Notes under the pieces: generated by a model
Told to the model about the DNA's origin: nothing
Seen by the model: only the letters and a program-made list of their open reading frames with translations
Databases searched by the model: none
NCBI GenBank assembly: GCA_013407085.1
Contig: JACCGJ010019688.1
Location: 118,347 to 182,346 of the forward strand
DNA: 64,000 nt
Source of the DNA: Atriophallophorus winterbourni
Lineage: Eukaryota; Platyhelminthes; Trematoda; Plagiorchiida; Microphallidae
Direction of reading: 5' to 3'
Translations under genes and position numbers: made by a program
In this document: piece after piece, positions 33,158-44,308 of the stretch
How positions within the stretch are numbered: the first letter of the stretch is position 1
Layout of the letters: every line of letters starts with the position of its first letter

Positions 33158-34540
33158 GAAATCGTATATAATATGTGTATTTTAACAATTAGGTCGCGTG
33201 ACACTATCTTTTTAATCTTAAGCTTTTGGGCTGATAATGTCTAACTACACGCGTCTTGCTTATGATTATGGATGAATTATGCTGTCGTGACATCGGGATT
33301 CTAGCTTATTTTTGGTCAACATGGCATGGTATTAGTAAATGTTCGTTTGATACAAACGAATAATGAGTGCTATTATTCATTGCATGTCCCTCGAAACGTC
33401 ATGATTGTGTCTTGTTAAAACACGAAATGGTCGTGAAATTTTCTCGGGGATAATATGTACCGTTGCATGGCGCATTCTGTTATATTCAACTTCAAACTGT
33501 GCCTGCTCGTCGTGCTTTTCAACCTGTGATCCAAAATCCGCCGCATGTATTCGAATTTCTTGGACTAATTTTTACAGAAGCAGTATCAACTATCCGCTCC
33601 GCATTAGTACTGACTGCTATCTAATTGCGCCTCACTAACGACCATGGCCCTTCCGTTTTGGATCTTGAATCATTTAGAATACAAGGCATTGATGCTGCAT
33701 TATCTCCGACTCATCCGAAAGAATGCATGCTCCGGAAAACGATGAATTTAAAGTGACAATAAACTTCCGCCTCTGAAAATAAAGAATGTAAAACTTACAT
33801 TGTTGGCGTTTTCTTCGCCAAAGTTTCAAAAACGTTCATGAAAGCAATTGTGAAAATTGTTGGCGCTAGAAATCCAGGGTGAGTTTATATATGATCACGA
33901 CTCGTACTATTTTTAATGCCCTAAATTTTCATTAGTTTACAGTCGAGTTAGTCATCTCCTCCTGAGTTGGGTTTGAGATTCTAATTCCGCTTGGGGCGAA
34001 TCTTGCTTCGAAATCATTCAAAAATAGTTTCTTCGCTTTCTATTTTGTATTCATCTTTGTAGGCTTGCTAGTCTCTCAGGGCCTTTGTAGATTGAATGTG
34101 GCAGTTATATATCAGCATATTCATATGATGATGAAATTAGTCAGAAGCCTTTCGATTATGGCTTTATTTTTAGCCGGCATTAATGCACCTAATGGAATGT
34201 TGAGTGTTAAACTACAGTTCACTTTAGTAACATCGTTCAGTCTACATTCTTTCTAAGTTGCTTTATGATATTGTGTTATGTTTTGGATCGGTGCGAAATA
34301 GTAGCTCTAATTACCACCATGTTCAAAACTGATCATAAGGCTCCATTTTTGTTACATGTTACATGTAACGTAAGCTGTTTTTTTAAAAGTAGAGGTCCTA
34401 CTTGTGCTAAAAAAGTCATTATGTTCACTATAACCTTCCCCGACCGAAAATGGCATAGCTGAAAGAAAGCATTCTATCTACTTCGAATTTTGACTGATAT
34501 CTTGTTTTCTGTTAAATCTGACGAGCCCAACAGTATGCAT
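33158..34540. other. nothing recognised
   Basis: AT-rich. Open frames at 33405-33638 and 34065-34462 show no domain or splice context. Confidence 0.4.
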
Positions 34541-34750
34541 ACATAAAATCACAAGCCGGATCCAGCCATAGAATGCACGTGGGCTAAGATACTTTCGAGT
34601 TGTATAGGCACTGACGTAAATGAGAATGAAAATAGGAATGGCTATGAAATTCAATCGTGTTTTCGCCTGCAGTTCATTGCCGGTAGCAAATCGATTTAAC
34701 ATAATGTTTGCTACACTGCGCAGAAGTGGTGCACGATTGCATATCCGTGA
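34541..34750 (+). repeat. family B repeat, diverged copy with compensated hairpin
   Basis: ACAAGCCGGATCCAGCC, CACGTGGGCTAAGATACTTT, then GGCTATGAA ... TTCATTGCC in place of GGTAGTGAG ... CTCACTACC, then GGTGCACGATTGCATATCCG. The stem is kept although both arms changed. Confidence 0.8.
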
Positions 34751-35076
34751 AGATCGTTCAGTCTTTAGGGATTGTTTTGTTGTTCAGAGGATCAGATAAT
34801 GTATCAAAAGCGTAAGCCTTTGGATGAAATACCGTGAAATCTGACACACTGTACTCATCCACCAACCGATTGTATAGGCCTTCACCGAAATGCAACAAAG
34901 CAATATTAACAATGAGACGGTATTAAAATATCGATTAAAGACGGTTATTCGTAAAAAAAAACACATCATATCTTTTGCATAGACTCAAAACTATGCATTT
35001 AAGTATATCATGGCCTATATGACGGTAGATTTTGATGCATCGCTAAGTACTACTCTTGAATGCAATCATGCAGTCG

Positions 35077-35300
35077 GATGTGCAATCATGCAGCATTTCT
35101 GTGCTGTACGGCTAACATCGTGCTAAATTGATTGGCCAACGGTAGTGAGCTGCATGCTGAAACACGCTGGAGTCTCACTACCTTTTCTATTTCTCCCCTC
35201 ATATATGTCTAGGCCTGGGCAACCTGACAGTATCTTAGCCCACGTGCAGTCTCTGACTGTGCGGCACTTTGTCTGGATCAGGCTTGTGCTTTCATATAAT
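35077..35300 (-). repeat. family B repeat, near full length
   Basis: GATGTGCAATCATGCAGC, GGCCAACGGTAGTGAGCTGC, GGAGTCTCACTACC, GGCCTGGGCAACCTGACAG, GGATCAGGCTTGTGCTTTC. Confidence 0.95.
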
Positions 35301-36639
35301 ATATATACTACTCTTGAAGATGGTGGGAATCCACATTACATGGTTACTCTGGCATCAATGATTAATTAGTTTTGTAGCAATAAAATTGTGACTTTAATTA
35401 GTTGTATTAATTCTTTTCAACTACTAATAACTTGCCTTGAATAATTTCGCCTACAAAAGTCCGCGTCCAATGGGTTTTAAGACCTTTGTACTTCAAATCC
35501 TGTTTATTAAAAAAGTTAATCTTTTTGCCTCAAAGAAACGAAATCTTAGGAAATTTGCAGCGTCGCGGAACGAAAGAATTTTCGATAAGTTCCATTCATA
35601 CCTTATAGGAACTCGGCGTTTCAGTTGCGCGGTATGCAGCCACCTATTGTTTAATTCTTTATATCTTCCTTTTAATATTTTATTTTTATTTTTAACGTAT
35701 ATGGATGTTTCTCCGAAGTTTTTCGTCCGGCGACTTCGGTGAGACTCTGTTTATCGTAAAATCTCGGATTTTCCTGCTCAGTTTTTAGTCATCTTTCACT
35801 GCCTGTAAACCCTTAGCAATATATACCTCATTATGTTGTAGTAAACCGTGCAGTATCTTTACTACATTAAACAACCATCCATGCTTCGTTCCACATCTTC
35901 AAAGCACGCTTTTGAGTCCACCGTTCTTCTTATTGCTGAAAATTCTTGTACACTAATAAAGTCATTCTCTTCTTCTTCTTCTTCCCCTCCAACTATAAAT
36001 GCTGGATACAATACATCAGGATCACGTGCTCAAAAGCAGGTGCTGTCTACTGAGTCTTTTCTCCGACTGCGTGTATCGTTCAACAACTGTGGATAACCCA
36101 ACTTATAGAGACAATAACTATCGGAAACTCGTGTTCATTACAGTAATTTGATATACTAATTAAGTGTGTGTCTAGTAAACCCGCTGCTTACTCGGTCGGT
36201 TTGGATGGGGTTGAAATAATACTTAATCGGAAAGCGAAATGCCCTATTCTTGGCTGGATATTTACGCATCACAAACTGCGCTGCGTGATTCCGGGGGCAT
36301 ATCAAAGTGAATAAAGAAAATGAAAACACACGCAACTTGATCGTGGTTTTGCCGTATGCATTCACGAACGGTAATGCGGAAGAGGTGAACGACGAAATCT
36401 CCCACAAATTTCGTTTTCTCGTTCAGGCACGTTGATACAGCATAATATTATCAACTGGCGATTTTAATACCGACTGGGATGCATGTCGCCGTATTGGCGC
36501 TAACTTGGGACAGTTAATTTGGAGAGATAGTTGTAGCATTGTAATCACAACCTCTTTCTGCTCTTCATACACGTACGACATACCTACCGCGTTTTAGCTT
36601 CTTGGCGCTCAGACAGTACTCCTTTTCTCTACATCTAAC
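35301..36639. other. no gene recognised
   Basis: Holds a short TTC run near 35970 and, at about 36450-36530, a segment STGDFNTDWDACRRIGANLG that resembles a GDFN endonuclease motif but is too short to call. Confidence 0.4.
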
Positions 36640-36810
36640 ACCGTTCTGAGTCGATTTGCCACCGGTAGTGAGCTGCTTGCGTAAACACGCTTTAGTTTCG
36701 CTCCAAACTATATATATATTTGTCTAGACCTGGGCAAACTAACAGCATCTTAGCTCACGTGCAGTCTGGTAGTGCGACACTTTGCCTTGATCAGGCTGGT
36801 TATCTCATAT
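36640..36810 (-). repeat. family B repeat, diverged
   Basis: CCACCGGTAGTGAGCTGC, AAACACGCTTTAGTTTCGCT, CACGTGCAGTCTGG, GCCTTGATCAGGCTGG. Confidence 0.85.
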
Positions 36811-37270
36811 ATTCATGCATTATAATGTGCTATAGGCAGCAAGCTAGCGTCGAAAATTACATGTCTGACTAGCGTACCATTATAGCCTAGGGTCATGCCC
36901 TTTGTATGTACAGCAATCAGCTTCCAATTTGGTGGTGATTCACGACTAAATCGATTCACACTCTAGGCAGACGCTTTTTACTGTATGTGGTTAGAGCTTA
37001 ATTTTGAAACATTTTATCTTCTGTCTCCGCTACATACAGCCTTCACACACGTTACGATAAAATACATCGCGCTCCTAATGACTTGAATACCTTTCCTGTT
37101 ATGTACTGTTTTTGCTAGCACTACCACCTTTCATTAATAACTGGCACAATGATCTTTTTTATTATGAATCTTTTTGTGCATCCAACTGACTCTTAATAAG
37201 CCTCACGCTTATATCATTAATTCCGTTGATTACCAAGTCCTCCAATTCGCTTGCGGATGGATTATTATTC

Positions 37271-37346
37271 TGTGCAGCCTGACAGTATCTCAGCCCCCTG
37301 CAGTCTATAATTTTGTGGTATTTTGCTTTACTTATGATTTTATACA
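37271..37346 (-). repeat. family B fragment
   Basis: GCCTGACAGTATCTCAGCC then CTGCAGTCTATAAT and TTTGCTTTACTTATGA. Confidence 0.6.
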
Positions 37347-37410
37347 TACCTATGCACATCACGTTCCGCCTAACAAACTCCCCGACTCTATAAAACATTA
37401 AACCCTTGAA

Positions 37411-37605
37411 CGATGTACAATTGTGCAGTATTTATGTGATGAACCGGTAACACCGTACTAACTTGATTTGCCAAAGGCTCTGAGCTGCATGCAGAAACGC
37501 GCTGTAGTTTCACTACTTTCTTATTCCTGTCCAGGCTTGGACAATCTGACTGTATTTTAGTACACGCCCAGTCTCTGACTGTGATGAACTTTACCTGGTC
37601 ACTAC
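37411..37605 (-). repeat. family B repeat, diverged
   Basis: TTGTGCAGTATTTATG, GAGCTGCATGCAGAAACGCG, GTCCAGGCTTGGACAATC, CAGTCTCTGACTGTGATG. Confidence 0.8.
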
Positions 37606-39156
37606 ATCGCCATCAACATTTCATGACGTGCAGCTTCTTCCTCCGCACAAAACCTTCAGTTTCAATTCAGATAAGCAATTAAAGAACCCGCGATGATGGA
37701 TTAACGATAGTGCTATCGTCTGTAAACTAAATCAGAATTCTCATGTTAATTCGCTATTTGGGTTTCTTCGCCTTGCAGTGAATGTTTTCGATTTTGCATC
37801 ACTTATCGTATTCCGTTGCTGTCCATATAAGGACAACCGTTTAGTGCTTTAGTGGCTAAATCGAGCTATTTGCGTTCTGAGTTTCAACGCGGTCGCGCTC
37901 TTTTGAAAAATGTGCTCAACCTCAAATTCCTCACTTAAGCGGAAAATTAATTGCCAAATCTAAGCACCCTGTCCAAATGCACCGCTTCATGAACAAACCG
38001 TATAGGCCTAGCGGCTTGATGAATATCCGTACAGCGCAAACGGAAATAAGCCTGCTGATGATTTTGAAACAGAGTTTGGTTGCGTAGGGTAGCTGTTCAA
38101 CGTGTGTCCATATTCTTTGAATTTGACATTTCTCATTTTCTCATATTGCTCTTCCGTAGAAAAGTTTCTTTTTAAATTGAAATTTTTGCTCCTCGTGAAC
38201 CGCTATTACTCATCACTTGCTCTGCGACTGCAGGGAACGTCATTAAGCAAGGTTGCTCCGTTGCAAAATTTGCTCAATCAAAACCATCTAATGTTAACCA
38301 TAACCTACATCTCGACATGTCTAACGTGTTTTGTAATATTTTTATCCTGCTAAAGTCTCGTTTCCGTTTTTGTTCGGAAATTAGCTCCAGCCATCACTTC
38401 TTCCGCTTTGATAATTCTGATCTCACTCAAAACTTTCGACACATTAGGAATTGACCGAATTTTAGATTCGGTACTTCTATTGTCGATGATGCATGTACTT
38501 GTCTGACACTTTCTGGAATTTCTAGATTTAATTTTGAAACTCGCATTACATTACAATGTTATTTTGATGTTTTTTATTATTTAACCCCGGCATAACCGAA
38601 ATATCGATGCTAAAATCCAGGTTGCTGACTGTTCCGAGTGTTTAGAACTTGTTTTGGTGCTTTTCTGTTTCGTAAAAGCCTATCGGTTACCTACTCACTC
38701 ACTCTCGATGCTTCTGTATTTGACTTTGAAACGTTCGAGCTCTATAGCCCTTTGAATTTCTGAATATGCATTAACCCATTTTATGCAAGCTAATTTGTAT
38801 CAAATATTTTTTGTTTAAAGTGTATTCACTCATTTGAACCAACCCAAGGCGACCTAAATGTACCATTATAGACCATTTCTGACTTGTTTCTACATGTAGT
38901 GGTAGCACCGTACCGCATTACCTGCCACCGATAGTATGCTGCAACCGTGAACACACTGTAGTCTCACTGTTAATACCGCTTAGTTTCCTGTTATAGTCCA
39001 ATGTATTTTTTTAGATTGCGTCGCACTGCCACAACAAATACATACTTATTCAAGTAAAATCTGTTACATCTGCTACATAGGTTTAACGGTTTCTAATTTT
39101 CCCTATCCATGAGCCTTCTTGTGGTAAAAACATGCACATTCTTGTTTGATCTCGTC
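37606..39156. other. no gene recognised
   Basis: AT-rich; a weak family-B piece lies at about 38905-38965 (minus). Open frame 38102-38353 has no motif. Confidence 0.4.
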
Positions 39157-39370
39157 TATGAAATCACAAACCTGAATGCGACGAAGTTCTGCACAGCCAT
39201 CGACGGTGCGTGGTTTAAAATTCTTGTCCGGTTTACCAGGCCTAAGCAAACATAAGAATAGAAAAATGATATCAAGTCTCCAGCGTGTTTTCGCGCGCAT
39301 TTCAGCACTGTTGGTGGTTCAGTTTAGCACGGTATTACGTGTGCTGTACAGAAGTGCTTCACCTTGCATT
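39157..39370 (+). repeat. family B repeat, diverged
   Basis: TGAAATCACAAACCTGAATG, TACCAGGCCTAAGCAAAC, AAGTCTCCAGCGTGTTTTCG, GTGCTGTACAGAAGTGC. Confidence 0.75.
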
Positions 39371-39387
39371 AGTATGTATGTTTGAAG

Positions 39388-39614
39388 CCACACGGATGTG
39401 CAATCGTGCGGAATTTCTGTGCTGTGCGGCTAACACCGTGTTAAATTGATTGGCCACCGGTAGTGAGCTGCATGCGAGTACACGCTGGAGTCTCACTACC
39501 ATTCCTATTTTATTTTGTCTCTCATATCTGTCTTGACCTGGGTAACCTGACATTAATATCGCCCACGTGTCGTCTCTGCGCGGCACTTTTCCTGGATCAG
39601 GCTTGTGCTTCCAT
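39388..39614 (-). repeat. family B repeat, near full length
   Basis: GGATGTGCAATCGTGCGG, GCCACCGGTAGTGAGCTGC, GGAGTCTCACTACC, GGATCAGGCTTGTGCTTCC. Head to head with the following fragment. Confidence 0.92.
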
Positions 39615-39618
39615 TCAT

Positions 39619-39705
39619 TGAAGCCACAAACCTGATCCGGGCAAAGTGCCGCACACCAAACTGTGTATGGGCTGAGGTACTGATATATCGCCCAGGCATA
39701 GACGT
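39619..39705 (+). repeat. family B fragment
   Basis: GAAGCCACAAACCTGATCCG, GGCAAAGTGCCGCAC, GCCCAGGCATAGACG. Confidence 0.85.
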
Positions 39706-40028
39706 CGTCATTTTGAGTGCACAATTTGTTTGCCAATCTATGTTGGTCTGCGCGAGAGATTCCATTATCCAACTAGCCCATGTTTATATTTAGCTCACGT
39801 GTTCGCTTGTCCGTTGGCAGCTTGTTTGATTCGAACGAAATATAAGATCTATTCGCATTGCTAACTGGGCCACTGCCTTGGTTGATAATCGTACTTCGAA
39901 CATTTGATCTTATTCCAAAATATTGCTTTGCCGGTTTTTTCGATTTCACTTCTAGCTCTAACATTTGGCTTGCTGTTAAACACCAAGATTTTTATATTAC
40001 ATTGTTTGAAACGTCCCATATTTACAAA

Positions 40029-40044
40029 CTTGTCTTTCTTTCAG
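40029..40044 (+). promoter_or_regulatory. splice acceptor of the formin coding exon
   Basis: CTTGTCTTTCTTTCAG is a textbook pyrimidine tract with CAG, ending 21 bases before the chosen ATG. It implies at least one upstream exon that contributes 5' UTR only. Confidence 0.75.
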
Positions 40045-40065
40045 ACTGCACATAACTCTACCCCA

Positions 40066-43000
40066 ATGGATAGCAAAAAGGACAAGCACAAATTCAAAAT
40101 ATTCACATCCAAAGAAGGATCCAAAGGATCGAAGGATAAGAAAGAGTGTGGAAATTCGACCGAAACCGACCATAATTATGAATCGCTATCGAACGAAGAG
40201 CTTGATCGACAGTTTCGTCTCATGATCGATGACATGAATTTACCATCGGACAAGGCCAAGGATTTGATGGATAAGCCTCGCAGCGTGAAAGTGAAAATGC
40301 TGTCAAATCAACATGTTAGTGCCAAACAGTCCGAAGACACCAGCCCGACGTATTTCACCACCATCCTGAAAAACCATCAAAACTATTCGTTGAAACAGTT
40401 GCAACAAGCACTCAATGGTTTATTGTTCCGTCTACGATATAGCAGTGTCCGCTGGGTCCGTGAATTCAACGACGAGGAGCATGATGGCATTAATTGTTTG
40501 TTCCGAATTCTCGCATTGTCACTGGCCGGGTATTATCCAGGTTTGACCTTGAGTTGTATCCAGTGTGTGCGTTTAGTCGGTAATTGTGGCAATTGTCTGC
40601 GAGCGTTAATCGAGCATGAGACTGCTTCCACGTTGATCGCACGTTGCTTGGATACCGGCAATTCTGCTGTAATGCTCTGTGCGATAGAATTGTTCTCAGC
40701 GTTTATCTTGTATTATGCTGATGGCTATCAAAAGGTTATCGAAGGGCTCACGTATAGCGCCGAGTTGCTGAACGCACCGGGTGATCGTTTTGTACCTCTT
40801 ATCAAAGCCTTGGACTCGGCAGAAACCGCTACTTCTGCGTTCCAATTGATCAACCTTTTGGTGAATCCTCCCTTTGCCGATGAGGTATCCGATGTGGATT
40901 ACCGAATTCACTTGCGTTGGGAACTCAGTCAGCTCGGTATTGGAGAAAAACTCATCAGTTTAAGTAAATCTCCGGATTCTTCACTGTGTAAGCATGTCTC
41001 GATTTATCAAGACAAAGCGGAGAATGATACAGCTGCCCTTTTTGATCGTTTGGATGCAGTAAAATGTGATTTGGATGATCCATGTCAAGTGTTTCAACTA
41101 TTAAATCGTACACTCTTGGGAACGAAGTCGGAAAAGAAATTTTTATCCATATTGCAACATTTGCTCTTTGTGAGGGATGAACCATGTAGGTTTGCGTATT
41201 ACACCGTGCTCGAAGAGTTGATCAGTCAAGTGGTTCTGCAGGTAGACAGTTTCGATCCCGATCCACGCTCCGTATTGCTTCGCCTAGATTTAGAATCCAC
41301 TATCACCGCATTGCTAGAAGGTGGCAAAGGGTCCACTTCCCCGGGCCGTGAGAGTGAGCTACAGAAAAAATTGGATCAGGCGTTATCGGCAAAAGTGGAA
41401 GCGGAGGCGGCGAATTTTGCTCTAAGAAAACAAATTGAAGCTTGTGGGATTGTTCCAGATGGCAAATTAAAAATCCCTGAGGGTTTGGAGGATAAGTTGC
41501 GTGATTCCCACGCACCGGCACCTATACCTCCTCCACCTCCTTTGCCGGGTGAAAGTGTCCCCCCTCCACCAATTCCTCCCCCGCCACCTATTAATAATAC
41601 AATACCACCCCCACCGCCGATTGGTGGAGCGATTCCTCCCCCTCCTCCTCCACCCCCGCCAATGCCAGGGGGAATCCCTCCGCCACCACCAATGGGAGGA
41701 GGAATTCCTCCCCCTCCGGGTGCTCCACCAGCTGTGGCTGCTTTGCCGTTTGGATTAAAACCCAAAAAGAAATATCAGCCAGATGCTCCATTGAAAAAAG
41801 CCAATTGGGACAAAATCACCCCGAATGCTCTCACCGAGGAAGCTGTCTGGGTAAAGATTAATGAAGATGAAATCGCCTCGGATGATTTGTTCGATTTGTT
41901 GAAATCGCAGTTTTCAACCAAACCAGTCAAAAAAGCTGCACCAGATGCTACGGATAAAAATAATGCCGGGGCGTCGTCTGCTCTGGGTGCTTCAAGTAAA
42001 AAGACCAAATCTATTCGCATCTTGGATGCGAAAACGGCACAAAACCTATCGATTCTGCTTGGCTCTTTGAAGGTACCGTACGAAGAACTGCGGCGTCGCA
42101 TTATCACGCTGGACGAAACACTGTTGACAGCAAGCATGATTGAGCAATTGCTGAAAGCGTTGCCTGAACCCTCTGTTATTAATCAGGTGGCTGATTTGAA
42201 ACCTGATTACGCGGAACTTGCAGAACCGGAACAATTTCTCTGCCAGGTTGGGGATATTAAGCAACTGAGTGCTCGATTAGAATCGATGTTGTTCAAGATG
42301 CGGTTCGATGAACGTAAACTTGAAGTGAAACCTGATATTGTGGATGCGGATGAAGCGTTAAATGAAATCCTGTCCAGTAAACACTTCCGACGAGTGCTAG
42401 CCCTTGTTTTGTTAATGGGCAATTATATGAATGCCGGTTCACGCAATGCCGAATCGTTCGGTTTTCAGATCAGCTTCCTTGCCAAATTAGAGTCGACCAA
42501 GGATTCTACCAATCAGTTTACTTTGCTACATTTTATCGCCGATCAGCTGGAAGCAAGATTTCCGGACACGGCGAAAGGTATAGTCGAGGATTTATCTCAC
42601 ATCGATCGAGCCAGTCGCTTCTCTGAAGACACCACGAAAGCAATTTTGGCCGAGATGAAGAAATCAGTCACCACAATCGAAACTGGTTTGCGCACCTACA
42701 AATCTCAAGGATCAGACGATAAATACCTGGACATCATGACGGAGTTTGTTAAAACAGCTAAATTGGATGTCGACAAGATGCAAGCGATGTTCGATCAGAT
42801 GAAAGAACACTTTCTTCGTGTTTCGAAATACCTTGCTTTTGACCCGGTAAAGTATCACATTGAAAATTTATTTTCCGACATGAAATTATTCCTCTCTGCT
42901 TATGTTCGTGTGCTAAACGAGAACGCCAAACGCCGGGCGCTGGAAGAGCGGAAGCGGAAGGCAGCTGAAGAAGAAGAGCGCCGCCGGCTAGAACGAGAGC

Positions 43001-43200
43001 AAAAGCAACGTGCGGCAGCTGAAAAACGTCCACCCTCGGATGAAGAAGATAATGTGATCGATAATTTACTAGAAGCTCTCAAAACTGGCGCCGCTTTTGG
43101 TGACGTGGGGCGCTCTGAAGCACCACGTCGTCCTCGACCGCGGGCTGTTCCTCCGGGTTCAGCAGCCGCTTCTCGTAGTGGACCACGCGAAAGAGGATGA
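40066..43200 (+). CDS. DIAPH: Diaphanous-related formin (DIAPH), single coding exon
   Basis: Actin nucleator and elongator controlled by Rho GTPases. From the ATG at 40066, 1044 residues. GTPase-binding region about 40-90; Diaphanous inhibitory (armadillo-type FH3) domain about 95-300 (SVRWVREFNDEEHDG); dimerisation region to about 415; coiled coil 425-460; FH1 483-555 with runs of four to nine prolines for profilin; FH2 568-960 with ANWDKITPNAL, ILDAKTAQNLSILL, LLHFIADQ and GNYMNAGSRN; basic helix 955-985; DAD 995-1012 as DNVIDNLLEALKTGAAF followed by basic RRPRPR. The inhibitory DID and DAD are both present, so autoinhibition is expected. Vertebrate mDia proteins are about 1100-1270 residues. 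I chose this ATG because the frame upstream is intronic behind the acceptor at 40044 and the context CCCCAATGG is good. No intron interrupts the frame. A FRL or DAAM formin is less likely because of the exact DAD and FH2 matches to mDia. Confidence 0.95.
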   Translation: MDSKKDKHKFKIFTSKEGSKGSKDKKECGNSTETDHNYESLSNEELDRQFRLMIDDMNLPSDKAKDLMDKPRSVKVKMLSNQHVSAKQSEDTSPTYFTTILKNHQNYSLKQLQQALNGLLFRLRYSSVRWVREFNDEEHDGINCLFRILALSLAGYYPGLTLSCIQCVRLVGNCGNCLRALIEHETASTLIARCLDTGNSAVMLCAIELFSAFILYYADGYQKVIEGLTYSAELLNAPGDRFVPLIKALDSAETATSAFQLINLLVNPPFADEVSDVDYRIHLRWELSQLGIGEKLISLSKSPDSSLCKHVSIYQDKAENDTAALFDRLDAVKCDLDDPCQVFQLLNRTLLGTKSEKKFLSILQHLLFVRDEPCRFAYYTVLEELISQVVLQVDSFDPDPRSVLLRLDLESTITALLEGGKGSTSPGRESELQKKLDQALSAKVEAEAANFALRKQIEACGIVPDGKLKIPEGLEDKLRDSHAPAPIPPPPPLPGESVPPPPIPPPPPINNTIPPPPPIGGAIPPPPPPPPPMPGGIPPPPPMGGGIPPPPGAPPAVAALPFGLKPKKKYQPDAPLKKANWDKITPNALTEEAVWVKINEDEIASDDLFDLLKSQFSTKPVKKAAPDATDKNNAGASSALGASSKKTKSIRILDAKTAQNLSILLGSLKVPYEELRRRIITLDETLLTASMIEQLLKALPEPSVINQVADLKPDYAELAEPEQFLCQVGDIKQLSARLESMLFKMRFDERKLEVKPDIVDADEALNEILSSKHFRRVLALVLLMGNYMNAGSRNAESFGFQISFLAKLESTKDSTNQFTLLHFIADQLEARFPDTAKGIVEDLSHIDRASRFSEDTTKAILAEMKKSVTTIETGLRTYKSQGSDDKYLDIMTEFVKTAKLDVDKMQAMFDQMKEHFLRVSKYLAFDPVKYHIENLFSDMKLFLSAYVRVLNENAKRRALEERKRKAAEEEERRRLEREQKQRAAAEKRPPSDEEDNVIDNLLEALKTGAAFGDVGRSEAPRRPRPRAVPPGSAAASRSGPRERG

Positions 43201-44082
43201 AACTAATACACACAATTCCCCCCAATGCTGCTGCCTTATTATCCGTAGTCCATATTCAATGCAAACTACTCCGCTGCGCCAGATACCCTTTTTGTTTTTA
43301 TATATTCTCGTGCTGTGTCGATCAACGAACGCGCTTTCCTACTACCAATATTCCACGGACGCATGTATATCACCGTATTTCCTTCCCCGGATTGTGGTCG
43401 CAGAGATTCTTCTCTTTTTACTTTCCTATTTTCACAACAACGACAAAAGACATTTTTCATAATTTGTGATCTTGTTAAATTGTATTCGTGTTGTGTATGA
43501 ATTGAATTGTTTGCTATCGAGTGTACTTTGTTGCAGGCGTGTATAATCAACCATTGCTGAATCATTCCGAGATACCGTAAACGTTTTTATACAATGTTGG
43601 GTTAACATTAGCGTTTATTTGCATAAATCAGTGTTGATTTTTCGGGATACGGTACTTTGATCCGGGGCGTTTTCTTAAGCGGTTTCGAGGTAAAGGGATG
43701 TTATTTAACTTGATGTAACAGGTTTGAGCAGATCGCATCACAACTGGCCTTATAGCATCGATCTATGTAAATGTGTTGTTGTTGTGTTTGGGTCTCTCGA
43801 CATGTTGTGTGGCAATCTCCGTTCACTGTGTTAACGAACTAATTGAACAGACTTACAGAGTTTATCAACCGTCAAAGTATTTTGATTTCAACATGAGACC
43901 ATATCTATTCATAAACTTGGAACTGTTTAGTTATTATTTATCATCTCCTGCTCATTGATAGCGCCATCTGTGTTTTATAGACAACCTATGAAACTTGTCT
44001 CTTGAATGCTGCTGTTTGTTTATCGGCTTTGCTTCGGTAACATAAGTTACACTTGAATTTGGTACAGCTAATCATTGGTTAT
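43201..44082. other. formin 3' flank, no other gene recognised
   Basis: Presumably contains the formin 3' UTR. I find no clear AATAAA, and overlapping short frames on both strands lack motifs. No poly(A) tract follows the stop codon. Confidence 0.45.
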
Positions 44083-44308
44083 GTATGAAATCACAAACCG
44101 GGTTCAGGCATAGTACCGTACAGTGAAAGACTGTACGTGGGCTATGATACTGTCGGGTTGCCCAAGCCTAGACAGATAGAAGAAGAAGAAAAATGGTAGT
44201 GAGACTCCAGCGTGTTTCCACTAACAGCTCACTTCCGGTGACACATCAATTTACCACGGTGTTGGCTGCACAGTACGGAAACACTGCAAAATTGCACATC
44301 CGTGCATT
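44083..44308 (+). repeat. family B repeat
   Basis: TGAAATCACAAACCGGGTTC, GACTGTACGTGGGCTATG, GGTAGTGAGACTCCAGCG, CAGCTCACTTCCGGTG, ATTGCACATCCGTGCATTG. Confidence 0.9.

Noticed and set aside
35145..35369. Matching open frames at 32902-33087, 35145-35369 and 45464-45655
   Set aside because: These similar peptides come from the family B repeat, not from a gene family.
36450..36530. GDFN-like endonuclease motif (STGDFNTDWDACRR)
   Set aside because: Only about 25 codons, no other endonuclease motif nearby; could be chance.
41303..41791. Minus- and alternate-frame Gly-, Leu- or His-rich frames opposite the formin FH1 region
   Set aside because: They are shadow translations of the proline-coding tract of the formin.
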